Assembly (NCBI GenBank): GCA_015055625.1
Contig: SVHU01000007.1
Location: 36,467-100,466, forward strand
Length of the DNA stretch: 64,000 nt
Source: Clostridiales bacterium
GTDB lineage: Bacteria > Bacillota > Clostridia > Christensenellales > Pumilibacteraceae
Direction of reading: 5' to 3'
Positions 19,237 through 27,643 of this stretch are shown one piece after another. The first letter of the stretch is position 1, and each line of letters begins with the position of its first letter. The notes under the pieces were generated by a model. The model was not told the origin of the DNA. It was given only the letters and a program-made list of their open reading frames with translations, and searched no databases. Made by a program: the position numbers and the translations under genes.

Positions 19237-19293
19237 AAAAAACGTAAAACTTGCATACGTATGAGTAAAAATCAAACATAAGAGAGGATAGAT

Positions 19294-19767
19294 ATGACGG
19301 AAACCGAGATAATGCTCGAGTGCATCAAAGAAGCTAAAAAGTGCAAGCGATACGGCGACGTCCCCGTTGGCGCGGTTGTTGTAAAGGACGGCGAGATTAT
19401 ATCACGCGCTCACAACGAAAGAGAGAAGACGAACAGAGCAACAGCGCATGCGGAAGTTTTGGCGATAGACAGGGCGAGCAAAGTGCTTAATAATTGGAAT
19501 TTGTCGGGTTGTGAGCTTTACGTAACGTTAGAGCCTTGCGTAATGTGTAGCGGAGCGATAATATCTTCGCGTATATCTAAAGTAATATTTGGTGCGTATG
19601 ACAAGCGTTTTGGCTGTTGCGGAACGCTTTATAACCTGCTTAATGATAGGTTTAATCATAGAGCTCCTACGCATGGTGGCGTTCTTATAAACGAGTGTGA
19701 AGCGCTTTTGAAGAGTTTTTTTGGCGAAATAAGAAAAAACAAGGATAAAACGAGTGCTGATAAATAA
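19294..19767 (+). CDS. tadA: tRNA-specific adenosine deaminase
   Basis: Zinc deaminase converting A34 to inosine in tRNA anticodons. The catalytic HAE motif (H52, E54) and the zinc cysteines in PCVMCSGAI (C82, C85) are intact, and 157 residues is the expected length. The ribosome site is AGAGAGGA. In most bacteria the only substrate is tRNA-Arg(ACG), but this window also encodes tRNA-Leu(AAG) at 40185-40270, which needs the same deamination to read CUC and CUA. A weak terminator overlaps the promoter of the next gene. Confidence 0.95.
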   Translation: MTETEIMLECIKEAKKCKRYGDVPVGAVVVKDGEIISRAHNEREKTNRATAHAEVLAIDRASKVLNNWNLSGCELYVTLEPCVMCSGAIISSRISKVIFGAYDKRFGCCGTLYNLLNDRFNHRAPTHGGVLINECEALLKSFFGEIRKNKDKTSADK

Positions 19768-19774
19768 AAAAATA

Positions 19775-19795
19775 ACGGCTTTAGCCGTCTTTGTC
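19775..19795 (+). terminator. Weak terminator after tadA
   Basis: Stem ACGGC-TTTA-GCCGT (19775-19788) followed by a T-rich stretch that runs into the next -35 box. Confidence 0.45.
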
Positions 19796-19824
19796 TTGAC
19801 ATTATCGCAATAAAATAATATAAT
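19796..19824 (+). promoter_or_regulatory. Consensus promoter of the GlmU-like gene, leaderless start
   Basis: TTGACA (19796-19801), 17 bp, TATAAT (19819-19824): a perfect consensus. The ATG at 19831 begins six bases after the -10 box, so the transcript should begin at the start codon. There is no Shine-Dalgarno site. Confidence 0.85.
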
Positions 19825-19830
19825 AGTAGT

Positions 19831-20931
19831 ATGGGTAATAAAGTTAGCGGAATCATAATAAAGACTTCTTACGATAAAGTAGGGGATACTTCGGGTATTC
19901 AACTTTTTGGTAAGACCATGTTGCAATGGGTTTCACTTGCAGTGCAGGGAACTGTTGCAACCGTTAGTTATAACGAAAAACTTTCCGTACCACTTAATAT
20001 AAGACCATATCTAGATCCCGAATCTGAATACACGGTAGTACTGTATTCCGACACTCCGCTTATCACGGCTAAAACCGTAGCATTGGCGGTTAAAGATGCT
20101 GTCGATAACGGTGCTAACGTTATAAAAATGACTCGGGGTTTTGTTTTTAAAACGGAATTTGTTCAGCGCGTAGACAAAATCTATTCGGTTGACACTCATT
20201 ATTATGAGGAAGAAGATTTTATTACGGCAGTTTCGTTTAAGCAAATAGCGCTTATAAGCGAAATTATGCGTAATAGAATTTTATCTTACCATATGCGTAA
20301 CGGCGTTATGATAGAAGACCCCTCGTCTACATTTATCGGAAGCGGAGTTTCTATTGGAAAGGGAGTAAGAATAGCGCCAAACAACATTATTAGTGGAAAT
20401 ACGGTTATAAAAGACAACGTTAGAATTGATGCTGGCAATAATATCGATAGCTGTATCTTAGAAAGCGGTGTGTATATGCTTTCATCTCGCGCAATCCATT
20501 CCTTTATCGGAAAAAACACAGAGGTTGGTCCGTACGCGCACATTAGAGAAGATAATGTAATCGGCGAAAACTGCAAAATCGGTGATTTTGTTGAGTTGAA
20601 AAAATGCCATATAGGTAACAACTGTAAAATGAGCCATTTATCATATCTTGGTGATGTGATAATGGGACATTATTGTAACGTAGGTGCGGGCGTTGTGTTT
20701 GCGAACTACGACGGCAAAAACAAGCACACAACAATGGTAGGGCACGGTGTGTTCATTGGATCTAAAGCCACGATTGTTGCCCCCGTAACTTTATCGGACG
20801 GCGCGTTCATAGCGGCAGGTTCTACCATAACAAAGGACGTTTCGACAAAAGCTCTGGCAATCGGAAGAGCAAGACAGGTCGAAAAGCCCGATTGGAAAGG
20901 CAATTTGTATCTGACAAACAGACACGAATGA
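19831..20931 (+). CDS. GlmU-like protein with intact acetyltransferase and reduced uridylyltransferase domain
   Basis: The C-terminal half is a left-handed beta-helix like the glucosamine-1-phosphate acetyltransferase domain of GlmU: hexapeptide repeats from residue 165, GPYAHIRE (233-240), the HLSYLGD motif with the catalytic His at 269, ANYDGKNKH near 295, and GSKATIVAP. The N-terminal half is only about 150 residues instead of about 230. It lacks the LAAGxGTRM nucleotide loop and the QLGTAH uridine-binding motif; only SDTPLIT (73-79) and HMRNGV (154-159) align. Uridylyltransferase activity is therefore unlikely. The gene is followed by prs, the usual glmU-prs order, which supports descent from glmU. 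Length 366 residues against about 455 for GlmU. UDP-GlcNAc synthesis would need another uridylyltransferase. Confidence 0.85.
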   Translation: MGNKVSGIIIKTSYDKVGDTSGIQLFGKTMLQWVSLAVQGTVATVSYNEKLSVPLNIRPYLDPESEYTVVLYSDTPLITAKTVALAVKDAVDNGANVIKMTRGFVFKTEFVQRVDKIYSVDTHYYEEEDFITAVSFKQIALISEIMRNRILSYHMRNGVMIEDPSSTFIGSGVSIGKGVRIAPNNIISGNTVIKDNVRIDAGNNIDSCILESGVYMLSSRAIHSFIGKNTEVGPYAHIREDNVIGENCKIGDFVELKKCHIGNNCKMSHLSYLGDVIMGHYCNVGAGVVFANYDGKNKHTTMVGHGVFIGSKATIVAPVTLSDGAFIAAGSTITKDVSTKALAIGRARQVEKPDWKGNLYLTNRHE

Positions 20932-20967
20932 TAAATTTTAGTAGCTATTAAATTTGGAGGAATACTC

Positions 20968-21927
20968 ATGATAACACACGGAAACAAAATCAAATTGTTT
21001 GCAGGAAACGGCAACAGAGAGCTTGCTCAGGCAATTTCGGACTATCTTAATATACCCTTGGGTGATATGACGGTAGGTCAGTTCTCAGATGGAGAAACTT
21101 GCGTTCAGATTGGCGAAACAGTAAGAGGATGCGACGTATTCGTAATTCAGTCTACTTGTTCTCCAGTAAATGATAACCTCATCGAGCTTTTGGTAATTAT
21201 TGATGCTATGCGTAGAGCAAGTGCAGGAAGAATTACCGCTGTTGTTCCTTACTTTGGCTATGCTCGTCAGGACAGAAAGGCAAGAGCAAGAGATCCTATT
21301 ACCGCAAAGCTTGTTGCTGACCTTATTACAACGGCAGGTGCAGATAGAGTTCTTACTATGGATCTTCACGCGCCTCAGATTCAGGGCTTCTTTGACGTTC
21401 CCACTGATAACCTTTTGGGCGTTTCCGTACTTGCTAAGTACATAAAAGAGCTTGATTTTGCACAAAGCGAAGATCTTATCGTTGTATCTCCCGACGTTGG
21501 CTCTGTTGGTAGAGCTCGTCAAATGGCTCAAAAACTTGGCTGTGGACTTGCTATCGTGGACAAGCGTAGACCTAAGCCCAACGTTATGGAAGTTATGAAT
21601 ATCATTGGTGACGTTAAGGGCAAGACTTGTTTGCTAGTTGACGATATGATCGATACTGCAGGAACTATTACTCAGGGTGCTAAGGCCCTTGTTGACGTTG
21701 GTGGTGCTAAGGAAGTCTATGCTTGTTGTACACATGGAGTTCTCTCCGGTCCTGCGATTAAGCGTCTTAACGAATCGGTAATCAAAAAACTCTTTATGCT
21801 TGATACTATTACTCTTTCAGAAGAAAAGAAGAGTGATAAATTCGAATCTATTTCGGTTGCCGAAATCTTTGCTCAGTCCATTGAATGTATTTTTGCGGAC
21901 AAGCCATTAAGCCGTCTTTACGAATAA
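20968..21927 (+). CDS. prs: Ribose-phosphate pyrophosphokinase
   Basis: Makes PRPP from ribose-5-phosphate and ATP for nucleotide, histidine, tryptophan and NAD synthesis. N-terminal KLFAGNGNRELA, the flexible-loop region YFGYARQDRKARAR, metal motif MDLHAPQIQGFF and the PRPP loop VDDMIDTAGT are all intact. Length 319 residues is normal. GGAGG precedes the ATG. It follows the GlmU-like gene by 36 bases and is followed by a strong terminator, so the two probably form an operon. Confidence 0.97.
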   Translation: MITHGNKIKLFAGNGNRELAQAISDYLNIPLGDMTVGQFSDGETCVQIGETVRGCDVFVIQSTCSPVNDNLIELLVIIDAMRRASAGRITAVVPYFGYARQDRKARARDPITAKLVADLITTAGADRVLTMDLHAPQIQGFFDVPTDNLLGVSVLAKYIKELDFAQSEDLIVVSPDVGSVGRARQMAQKLGCGLAIVDKRRPKPNVMEVMNIIGDVKGKTCLLVDDMIDTAGTITQGAKALVDVGGAKEVYACCTHGVLSGPAIKRLNESVIKKLFMLDTITLSEEKKSDKFESISVAEIFAQSIECIFADKPLSRLYE

Positions 21928-21933
21928 GACTAA

Positions 21934-21965
21934 AAACTCGGCGAAAACAGCGCCGAGTTTAATTT
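21934..21965 (+). terminator. Terminator after prs
   Basis: Perfect 10-bp stem AAACTCGGCG (21934-21943) / CGCCGAGTTT (21951-21960), then AATTTTT. Confidence 0.85.
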
Positions 21966-21989
21966 TTCAAAAACGCTCAAATTTACTAA

Positions 21990-22016
21990 AAAACCGTATC
22001 GTTATGATACGGTTTT
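21990..22016 (-). terminator. Terminator of the FGGY kinase gene (bidirectional)
   Basis: Perfect 11-bp stem AAAACCGTATC (21990-22000) / GATACGGTTTT (22006-22016). A-rich on the left and T-rich on the right, it can stop transcription from both converging genes. Confidence 0.8.
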
Positions 22017-22021
22017 TGCTA

Positions 22022-23551
22022 TTATTGAAGTTTTGATGCAGTTTGAGCAACTGGCAAATATTTTTTGTAGTTTTTAATAAACTCATCACATTTTTTCTGT
22101 TCCTCTTCGCTTGCAATAAGAGTGCTTTTTTGAGCGGATGCGAAGATTTTGTCAAGAAAAGCAGATAACGTTGTTGAGTTTTGTGTACTATATAAGGCTA
22201 AAAGCGCCATTCCCCACGCACCGCCCTCGCTAGATGTAGTCATTACTGTAACGGGTGTTTTCAAGATTGCAGACGTTGCACTTTGACCAACAATTGGCGT
22301 TTTATAATATCCGCCGTGAGCTAAAATATTCTTGATTTTTATGCCTTCTTTATCCAGTATATCAACGCCCAAAGCAAGCGTAGCAATCGCTGAATATATT
22401 TGTGTTTGCATAAGGTTTGCAAGCGTTAGTTTACCCTCTTGTCCTCTCACTAAAAGCGGAGCGCCTAAGTCCGTTCCTGCCAAGCCTTCACCTGCAAGGA
22501 AGTTGTATCCGGACATGCCTCCTACCTTTTCGTCACTTGTAAGAGCGTGATTGAAAAGCTTTGTAAATAACTCGGTTTTGTCCACCTTTACACCAAAGAG
22601 TGATAGAGCTTCGTCAAAGACGTTTACCCATGCATTGATTTCGTTCGTGCAGTTGTTGGTGTGGATTATAATTGCAGGGTATCCGTCGGGAGTTGCAATA
22701 ACGTCTAGTTCTTTATAATAATCTTTGAGCGGTTTTTCAAGCACTATCGTAAGGTTAGCGCTTGTTCCTGAGGATATGTTTCCGCTAAGCGGAGCAACGC
22801 AACCTGTTGCAACAATGCCTGTTCCCATATCCCCCTCGGGAGGACAAAAGACAATACCGGGTTGTAAATTTCCCGTAGGATCAAGCCATTTTGCGCCTTC
22901 TTCCGTTAGTGTTCCGGCTTCTGCTCCGGCAGGTAAAACAGAGGGGAGCAAATCCTTAAAATTGCCCTCAATGTCATAAGAAGTAAGCAACGTATCGAAC
23001 TTTTCAAGACGTTCTTGGTCATAATCTAAGCCCGCTAGAGGAAATATACCCGACGCGTCGTTCATTCCTAAAACGCGTTTACCTGTCAATAAGTAGTGAA
23101 CGTAGCCCGACAGTGTATTAAGATGCGCAATCTTTTTTACGTGTTCTTCGTTGTTTAGAACAGCTTGAAAATATTGAGCAACCGACCAGCGCATAGGAAC
23201 GTTAAAAGAAAGGAGAGGCGAGAGAATTTCGCTTGCTTTGCTTGCGTTAGTGTTGCGCCAGGTGCGGAAAGGAACTAGCAAATTATCGTCTTTATCAAAC
23301 GCAAGATGACCGTGCATCATTGCCGAAATTCCAATGCGATCAACAGTGGTTAGCGGTTGTCCGTAGTTTTTTATAAGATTAGCGTAAGCTTCTTGCATGC
23401 CGTCTTTTACTGCGCTTAATGGGTACGACCAAAATCCGTCCACAAGCTCGTTTTCCCATTCGCTCACACCGCTTGCAATTACGTTTGCGTTTTCGTCGAT
23501 AAGTACTGCCTTAATTCTGGTAGAGCCAAGCTCTATTCCTAAAATCTTCAT
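22022..23551 (-). CDS. FGGY-family carbohydrate kinase
   Basis: Sugar kinase of the ASKHA fold. Phosphate-1 motif GIELGSTRIKAVLID lies at residues 4-18. The catalytic segment DRIGISAMMHGHLAF and the second nucleotide segment with SGNISSGTSAN follow, then the C-terminal adenosine motif LAHGGYY. The length of 509 residues fits xylulokinase/ribulokinase relatives, but the sugar (xylulose, ribulose, rhamnulose or similar) cannot be told from sequence alone. AGGGAG precedes the ATG. It has its own promoter and terminator. Neighbouring glycosidases suggest a role in pentose or deoxyhexose use. Confidence 0.88.
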   Translation of the reverse strand: MKILGIELGSTRIKAVLIDENANVIASGVSEWENELVDGFWSYPLSAVKDGMQEAYANLIKNYGQPLTTVDRIGISAMMHGHLAFDKDDNLLVPFRTWRNTNASKASEILSPLLSFNVPMRWSVAQYFQAVLNNEEHVKKIAHLNTLSGYVHYLLTGKRVLGMNDASGIFPLAGLDYDQERLEKFDTLLTSYDIEGNFKDLLPSVLPAGAEAGTLTEEGAKWLDPTGNLQPGIVFCPPEGDMGTGIVATGCVAPLSGNISSGTSANLTIVLEKPLKDYYKELDVIATPDGYPAIIIHTNNCTNEINAWVNVFDEALSLFGVKVDKTELFTKLFNHALTSDEKVGGMSGYNFLAGEGLAGTDLGAPLLVRGQEGKLTLANLMQTQIYSAIATLALGVDILDKEGIKIKNILAHGGYYKTPIVGQSATSAILKTPVTVMTTSSEGGAWGMALLALYSTQNSTTLSAFLDKIFASAQKSTLIASEEEQKKCDEFIKNYKKYLPVAQTASKLQ

Positions 23552-23579
23552 TATTTTTCTCCCTAAAAGTTTTTTTCTT

Positions 23580-23608
23580 ATTATACAATATCTTTAGGAA
23601 TTTTGCAA
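23580..23608 (-). promoter_or_regulatory. Promoter of the FGGY kinase gene
   Basis: On the minus strand, TTGCAA (23608-23603), 17 bp, TATAAT (23585-23580). Confidence 0.7.
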
Positions 23609-23702
23609 TATGCAAACGTAAAATAATATCTAAAATTTTAGGAAAAATCAATCAGGATATATCTTTTGTTGTTAGCAATAAAATTAGCAGTGTCAATAAA
23701 TT

Positions 23703-23969
23703 TCAAGGCATTTTTTCATCCGGTTTTTTGATTTTTGCATATTTGCGTCTGGTTGCCTCGCCTCCTCTTATGTGGCGAACAGAAAAATTTTCGTCCAGGA
23801 TTTCTTTTACCTTATAATAAAGCTTAACGTTAGCTTTTTTAAGCCTATCCGTAACGTCTTTATGTACCGTGCTTTTGCTTACGTTAAAAGCCTTTGCCGT
23901 TTCTCTAACTGTTGTTTTATACTTTATCAAATATAAAGCTTCTTGTATGCACCGTTCGTTGTAAGTCAT
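23703..23969 (-). CDS. spoIIID: Sporulation transcription regulator SpoIIID
   Basis: Small DNA-binding regulator of mother-cell genes during endospore formation. The 88-residue product has the SpoIIID helix-turn-helix (residues 19-43, including NVSKSTVHKDVT) and the diagnostic basic C-terminal motif VRHIRGGEATRRKY (64-77). AAGGGG lies 8 bases before the ATG at 23969. An in-frame extension to 24062 would add 31 residues not seen in the family and lacks a ribosome site. It stands alone between sugar genes. Its presence indicates a spore-forming lineage. Confidence 0.95.
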   Translation of the reverse strand: MTYNERCIQEALYLIKYKTTVRETAKAFNVSKSTVHKDVTDRLKKANVKLYYKVKEILDENFSVRHIRGGEATRRKYAKIKKPDEKMP

Positions 23970-24055
23970 ATATACACCCCTTAATTTGTATTGGTTATGT
24001 ATATGACGGAATTTGTTGCGTAATGCAAAATAAAAAGGATTTGTTGAATTTTGTA

Positions 24056-24084
24056 TTGACAAAGTTGCTTAATTAAAGTAAAAT
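24056..24084 (+). promoter_or_regulatory. Promoter of the GH43 gene
   Basis: TTGACA (24056-24061), 17 bp, TAAAAT (24079-24084). Confidence 0.7.
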
Positions 24085-24118
24085 AATAGATGTAGAGAAA
24101 ATTAAGGAGAAAATTTTT

Positions 24119-25066
24119 ATGAAGCTTATTGATTTTAATCCCAACGCGTACCCCTCTCAACCTGATCCGTTTATCCTCAAAGGCGAGAACGGTAAGTTCT
24201 ACGTTTACTCAACGTCGGTAGACGGAGTAAGAGCGTATGAGTCCGACTCTCTTACCGGTGAGTATAAAGATCTTGGATTTGTGTTTACAATGGAGGGCAA
24301 AAAGGAATACTGGGCGCCATCTGTAATTTATACCCACGGCAAGTATTATATGTACGTGTCTTGCATGCCTAAAGATAGCGATGATTGCCACACTGAGGCT
24401 ATGCACGTAGCCTCGTCCACCTCGCCACAAGGTCCGTTTGTGGATGCTAAACAGCTTATCGAGCCGTTTTCTATCGATTCTCACGTTGTGGAAAACGAGA
24501 GCGGACTATTTATTTTCTATTCGATAAACGACTACGACGATCCAAATCGCGCTGGGACTTATATTGTTGTAGATAAAATGCCCACGCCCGAAAGTGTGGA
24601 AGGTAATCCTGTAACGGTGCTCAAACCCACGCTCGACGAGGAAATTTTCCAGCGTGACAGATTTAAGAAAGGTCAGCATTGGCATACTTTGGAGGGCGCG
24701 TTCTATTTTAGGGAAGGGGATTATCACTATATAATTTATTCTGGTAACTGTTATCAGAACGAGTATTATTATTTAGGTTACGCCGTAGCAAAAACCGCTG
24801 AAACAGATCTTACGAAAATTAAGTTTACAAAGTATCCCAACGAGAATACCTATATGCCCCTTATCGCTAAAAACGAGTTTGAAGAGGGGACGGGACATAA
24901 CAGCGTAATAAAGGAAAACGGTGTTTGGTATGCGGTATATCACGGAAGAGATGCTGTTCCCGATGTTAATCTTTTAAATCTTGAAGAAAAGCGTACTGCA
25001 AGAATTTGTAAGCTAATACTTGACGGCGAGAAAATGACTGCCGAAAGATACGAAGATAAGCTGTAA
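24119..25066 (+). CDS. Glycoside hydrolase family 43, cytoplasmic
   Basis: Five-bladed beta-propeller glycosidase, a family acting on arabinans, xylans and galactans. The predicted catalytic triad is D16 (in QPDPF), D120 (in SIDSH) and E192 (in TLEGAF), with the usual YWAPSV segment at 64-69. No signal peptide, so it acts inside the cell, probably as alpha-L-arabinofuranosidase or beta-xylosidase on imported oligosaccharides. Length 315 residues is normal for a single-domain enzyme. AAGGAG precedes the ATG. It converges on the SGNH pair across a shared terminator. Confidence 0.9.
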   Translation: MKLIDFNPNAYPSQPDPFILKGENGKFYVYSTSVDGVRAYESDSLTGEYKDLGFVFTMEGKKEYWAPSVIYTHGKYYMYVSCMPKDSDDCHTEAMHVASSTSPQGPFVDAKQLIEPFSIDSHVVENESGLFIFYSINDYDDPNRAGTYIVVDKMPTPESVEGNPVTVLKPTLDEEIFQRDRFKKGQHWHTLEGAFYFREGDYHYIIYSGNCYQNEYYYLGYAVAKTAETDLTKIKFTKYPNENTYMPLIAKNEFEEGTGHNSVIKENGVWYAVYHGRDAVPDVNLLNLEEKRTARICKLILDGEKMTAERYEDKL

Positions 25067-25093
25067 AAAACAAATGAAATTATATATAAAAAG

Positions 25094-25127
25094 AAGAAGC
25101 CAACAATGTTTAGTTGACTTCTTTTTA
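25094..25127. terminator. Bidirectional terminator between GH43 and SGNH genes
   Basis: Stem GAAGCCAAC (25096-25104) / GTTGACTTC (25113-25121) with one mismatch, flanked by A and T runs. Confidence 0.65.
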
Positions 25128-25167
25128 TGCATTGTAATAAAAAATCGTATACGTATCGCAGTTTTTG

Positions 25168-25422
25168 TTAAATTTTCAAGATGTCCTTAATAATCGGGAG
25201 CAAAGCTTTTGCCATATACGAGAATCCTAAATCATTTGGGTGAACTCCGTCTACGGTACATTCTGAGAAAAATTCTCCCTCAAAAATCGTATAGCCATCC
25301 ACAAAATAAACGTTCTTGTCACCCTCGTTTTTGGCTGTGAGATAGTTGTTGTAAATGACGTCGTGGCGAGGATAGTAATCTTTTCTTCTAGTAAACAAAT
25401 TACCGGGCGCAGTCATAAAAAT
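25168..25422 (-). repeat. 3' segment shared with the neighbouring SGNH gene
   Basis: 254 of 255 bases match 26274-26528 (single T/C difference at 25381). The match begins exactly at the stop codon. Confidence 0.95.
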
Positions 25423-26247
25423 TACAGGGGTGGTGGGGTGAGCATTTCTAAACGCTCTAAACAACTTCATATGCGTCTTTTCAATGTGTTCGGCAGATGG
25501 TGCGTTGTGATCGTAGTCGCATACGAATATAGATGGATCAAGCGAACAAATGTAATTAATCATTGTGTCTTCAGCTTTAGCATTTCCTGCAAAACCAAGA
25601 TTAATAAAGTCAACGTTGGTTTTTTTGCATATCATATTGGGATATGAATTTCCCGGTTTGGATGCGCATGCGCCGTGAGTTATGGACGAGCCGTAGTAAA
25701 GTATAGGTTTTATGTCTTTGTATGGTGTTGCAAAATCAATGGTTGAGTCGTTTTTAAGCGCAATATATATCTCATTTACTGAATTGTATAAAGGAAAATT
25801 AAGAGTGTAGTCGTGCATTTTACCGTCTAAAGTAAGAGATGAAGAGTACCCTTTTGTGGAGTCAGTTGCGCCTGGACGAAAAGAACCACAGTATTCGCAG
25901 TTTAAATCTTTATATAAGTCAAAACCACGTTGAGCTAAAATGGTAAAGTGATCTAATGGACCAACGGCATTGTAAACGACTTTAATTGCTATAAACGACG
26001 AATTTGTTCTAAATCTTACTCTTCCACCCGACGTGTGCTTGTATAGATTAAAAACTCCTTCCGATACGCTTTGGGCAACATCTTTTGGCATTCTAATAAA
26101 AAGTCCTTGTTCTTCGTCAAACGTAATACCATGAATTGTAAACGGCGCATTTTTTACGTCAAACCATACAATATCAGGTTCTGTAATAGTGCTTTCCACC
26201 TTAAAGTTTTTATCAATATCTTCAATTTTTATAGAAAGGTTGCTCAT
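25168..26247 (-). CDS. SGNH/GDSL-type esterase (tandem copy 2)
   Basis: Serine esterase of the SGNH fold with an N-terminal beta-sandwich domain of about 165 residues, an arrangement found in carbohydrate deacetylases. The nucleophile motif is YYGSSITHG, the oxyanion Gly lies in NLGFAGNA, Asn in DHNAPS, and Asp-His in VDGVHPND near the C-terminus. No signal peptide, so it is cytoplasmic. AAGGAG lies 7 bases before the ATG. It starts 26 bases after copy 1 and shares its promoter. The two proteins are identical over the last 90 or so residues but only moderately similar before that. Likely role is removing acetyl groups from sugars released by neighbouring enzymes. Confidence 0.85.
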   Translation of the reverse strand: MSNLSIKIEDIDKNFKVESTITEPDIVWFDVKNAPFTIHGITFDEEQGLFIRMPKDVAQSVSEGVFNLYKHTSGGRVRFRTNSSFIAIKVVYNAVGPLDHFTILAQRGFDLYKDLNCEYCGSFRPGATDSTKGYSSSLTLDGKMHDYTLNFPLYNSVNEIYIALKNDSTIDFATPYKDIKPILYYGSSITHGACASKPGNSYPNMICKKTNVDFINLGFAGNAKAEDTMINYICSLDPSIFVCDYDHNAPSAEHIEKTHMKLFRAFRNAHPTTPVIFMTAPGNLFTRRKDYYPRHDVIYNNYLTAKNEGDKNVYFVDGYTIFEGEFFSECTVDGVHPNDLGFSYMAKALLPIIKDILKI

Positions 26248-26273
26248 CGTTATGCTCCTTGTATAATCTAGTA

Positions 26274-26528
26274 TTAAATTTTCAAGATGTCCTTAATAAT
26301 CGGGAGCAAAGCTTTTGCCATATACGAGAATCCTAAATCATTTGGGTGAACTCCGTCTACGGTACATTCTGAGAAAAATTCTCCCTCAAAAATCGTATAG
26401 CCATCCACAAAATAAACGTTCTTGTCACCCTCGTTTTTGGCTGTGAGATAGTTGTTGTAAATGACGTCGTGGCGAGGATAGTAATCCTTTCTTCTAGTAA
26501 ACAAATTACCGGGCGCAGTCATAAAAAT
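26274..26528 (-). repeat. 3' segment shared with the neighbouring SGNH gene
   Basis: Direct-repeat partner of 25168-25422 at an offset of 1106 bp; see that entry. Confidence 0.95.
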
Positions 26529-27356
26529 AACGGGAGTAGTGGGGTGAGCGTGTCTAAACGCTCTAAACAACTTCATGTGCGTCTTTTCAAGGTGTTCGGC
26601 AGATGGTGCATTGTGGTCGTAGTCGTATACGAAAATAGACGGATTAAGCGAACAAAGATAGTTTATCATAATATCTTCAGCTCTTGCGCTACCCGAAAAA
26701 CCGAGGTTTACAAAGTCTACGTTGGTCTTTCTGCAAATCATATATTGATAGCTGTTTCCAGGCTTACTTGCGCACCCGCCTTGAGTTATGGACGAGCCGT
26801 AATAAAGTATGGGCGCAATATCTTTATACGGCGATGGCTCGCTGAGTAGCGCGTCCTTTTTTAGCGCGATATATAATTCGTTTACTGGATTATATAGCGG
26901 GAAATTGATAGTGTAGTCGTGCATTTGTCCGTCTAGCTCACAAGATGATGAATATCCGTCGGGAGATGGGCGTGGTGGAATAAACGATCCACAATATACA
27001 CTCTCGTTTTTAATGTCTTTATAAATATCGAAACCTCGGTGTCCAGTTATAGAAAAATGTCCGTATGGTGGCTCTGCTTTATAAACAACTTTTATGCCGA
27101 GAAATTTGGAATTTGTTCTAAATCTAACTCTACCACCCGAAGTGTTTTTGCAAAGATATGCAACACCGTCGTTGGTTTTATTCGCAATTTCTTGTGGCAT
27201 TCTTATAAATAAACCTTGATTGCTATCATACGTAACACCGTGTATTGCAAAAGGCGCGTTTTTTACGTCAAACCAAACAATGTCTGGTTCGGTAATAGTG
27301 GTTTCTACCTTAAAATTTTTATCAATAGTACTAAGATCTATTACTTTATCTTTCAT
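26274..27356 (-). CDS. SGNH/GDSL-type esterase (tandem copy 1)
   Basis: First gene of the SGNH pair, 360 residues, same two-domain layout as its neighbour. Predicted catalytic residues are S189 in YYGSSITQG, G218 and G222 in NLGFSG, N249 in DYDHNA, and D334 and H337 in VDGVHPND. AGGAGGG lies 5 bases before the ATG. A consensus promoter stands 90 bases upstream. No signal peptide. Carbohydrate deacetylase is an inference from the fold and the surrounding glycosidases; lipase activity is not excluded. Confidence 0.85.
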   Translation of the reverse strand: MKDKVIDLSTIDKNFKVETTITEPDIVWFDVKNAPFAIHGVTYDSNQGLFIRMPQEIANKTNDGVAYLCKNTSGGRVRFRTNSKFLGIKVVYKAEPPYGHFSITGHRGFDIYKDIKNESVYCGSFIPPRPSPDGYSSSCELDGQMHDYTINFPLYNPVNELYIALKKDALLSEPSPYKDIAPILYYGSSITQGGCASKPGNSYQYMICRKTNVDFVNLGFSGSARAEDIMINYLCSLNPSIFVYDYDHNAPSAEHLEKTHMKLFRAFRHAHPTTPVIFMTAPGNLFTRRKDYYPRHDVIYNNYLTAKNEGDKNVYFVDGYTIFEGEFFSECTVDGVHPNDLGFSYMAKALLPIIKDILKI

Positions 27357-27445
27357 TTTAGCCCTCCTGTTTGTCGCATTTTATTGCGTACGTATAGTGA
27401 AAAACGCGACATATATTAAAAACGTGATTTTAAAATATATAGACA

Positions 27446-27474
27446 ATTATATGCCTTTTTAGAGATTAAGTCAA
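27446..27474 (-). promoter_or_regulatory. Promoter of the SGNH operon
   Basis: On the minus strand TTGACT (27474-27469), 17 bp, TATAAT (27451-27446). The leader is about 80 bases. The rest of the 359-base gap 27357-27715 is A/T-rich and holds only this and the spoVG promoter. Confidence 0.75.
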
Positions 27475-27643
27475 GATAAAATGCAAAAAAACTTGAAAAC
27501 GTATTAACATTTTTTGTTAAAATTTGCACAGTATAAAAGTGTAGTTTAATAATGTGGATAATAGTTTTGGACATAAAAAGCACAAAAAGTCACGTTTTTT
27601 ATAATACGTAAATATATTTTTTTGCAATTTTTTTAAAAAACCC

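Noticed and set aside
23970..24062. 31-residue N-terminal extension of SpoIIID
   Set aside because: Not found in the family, and the AAGGGG ribosome site supports the ATG at 23969.
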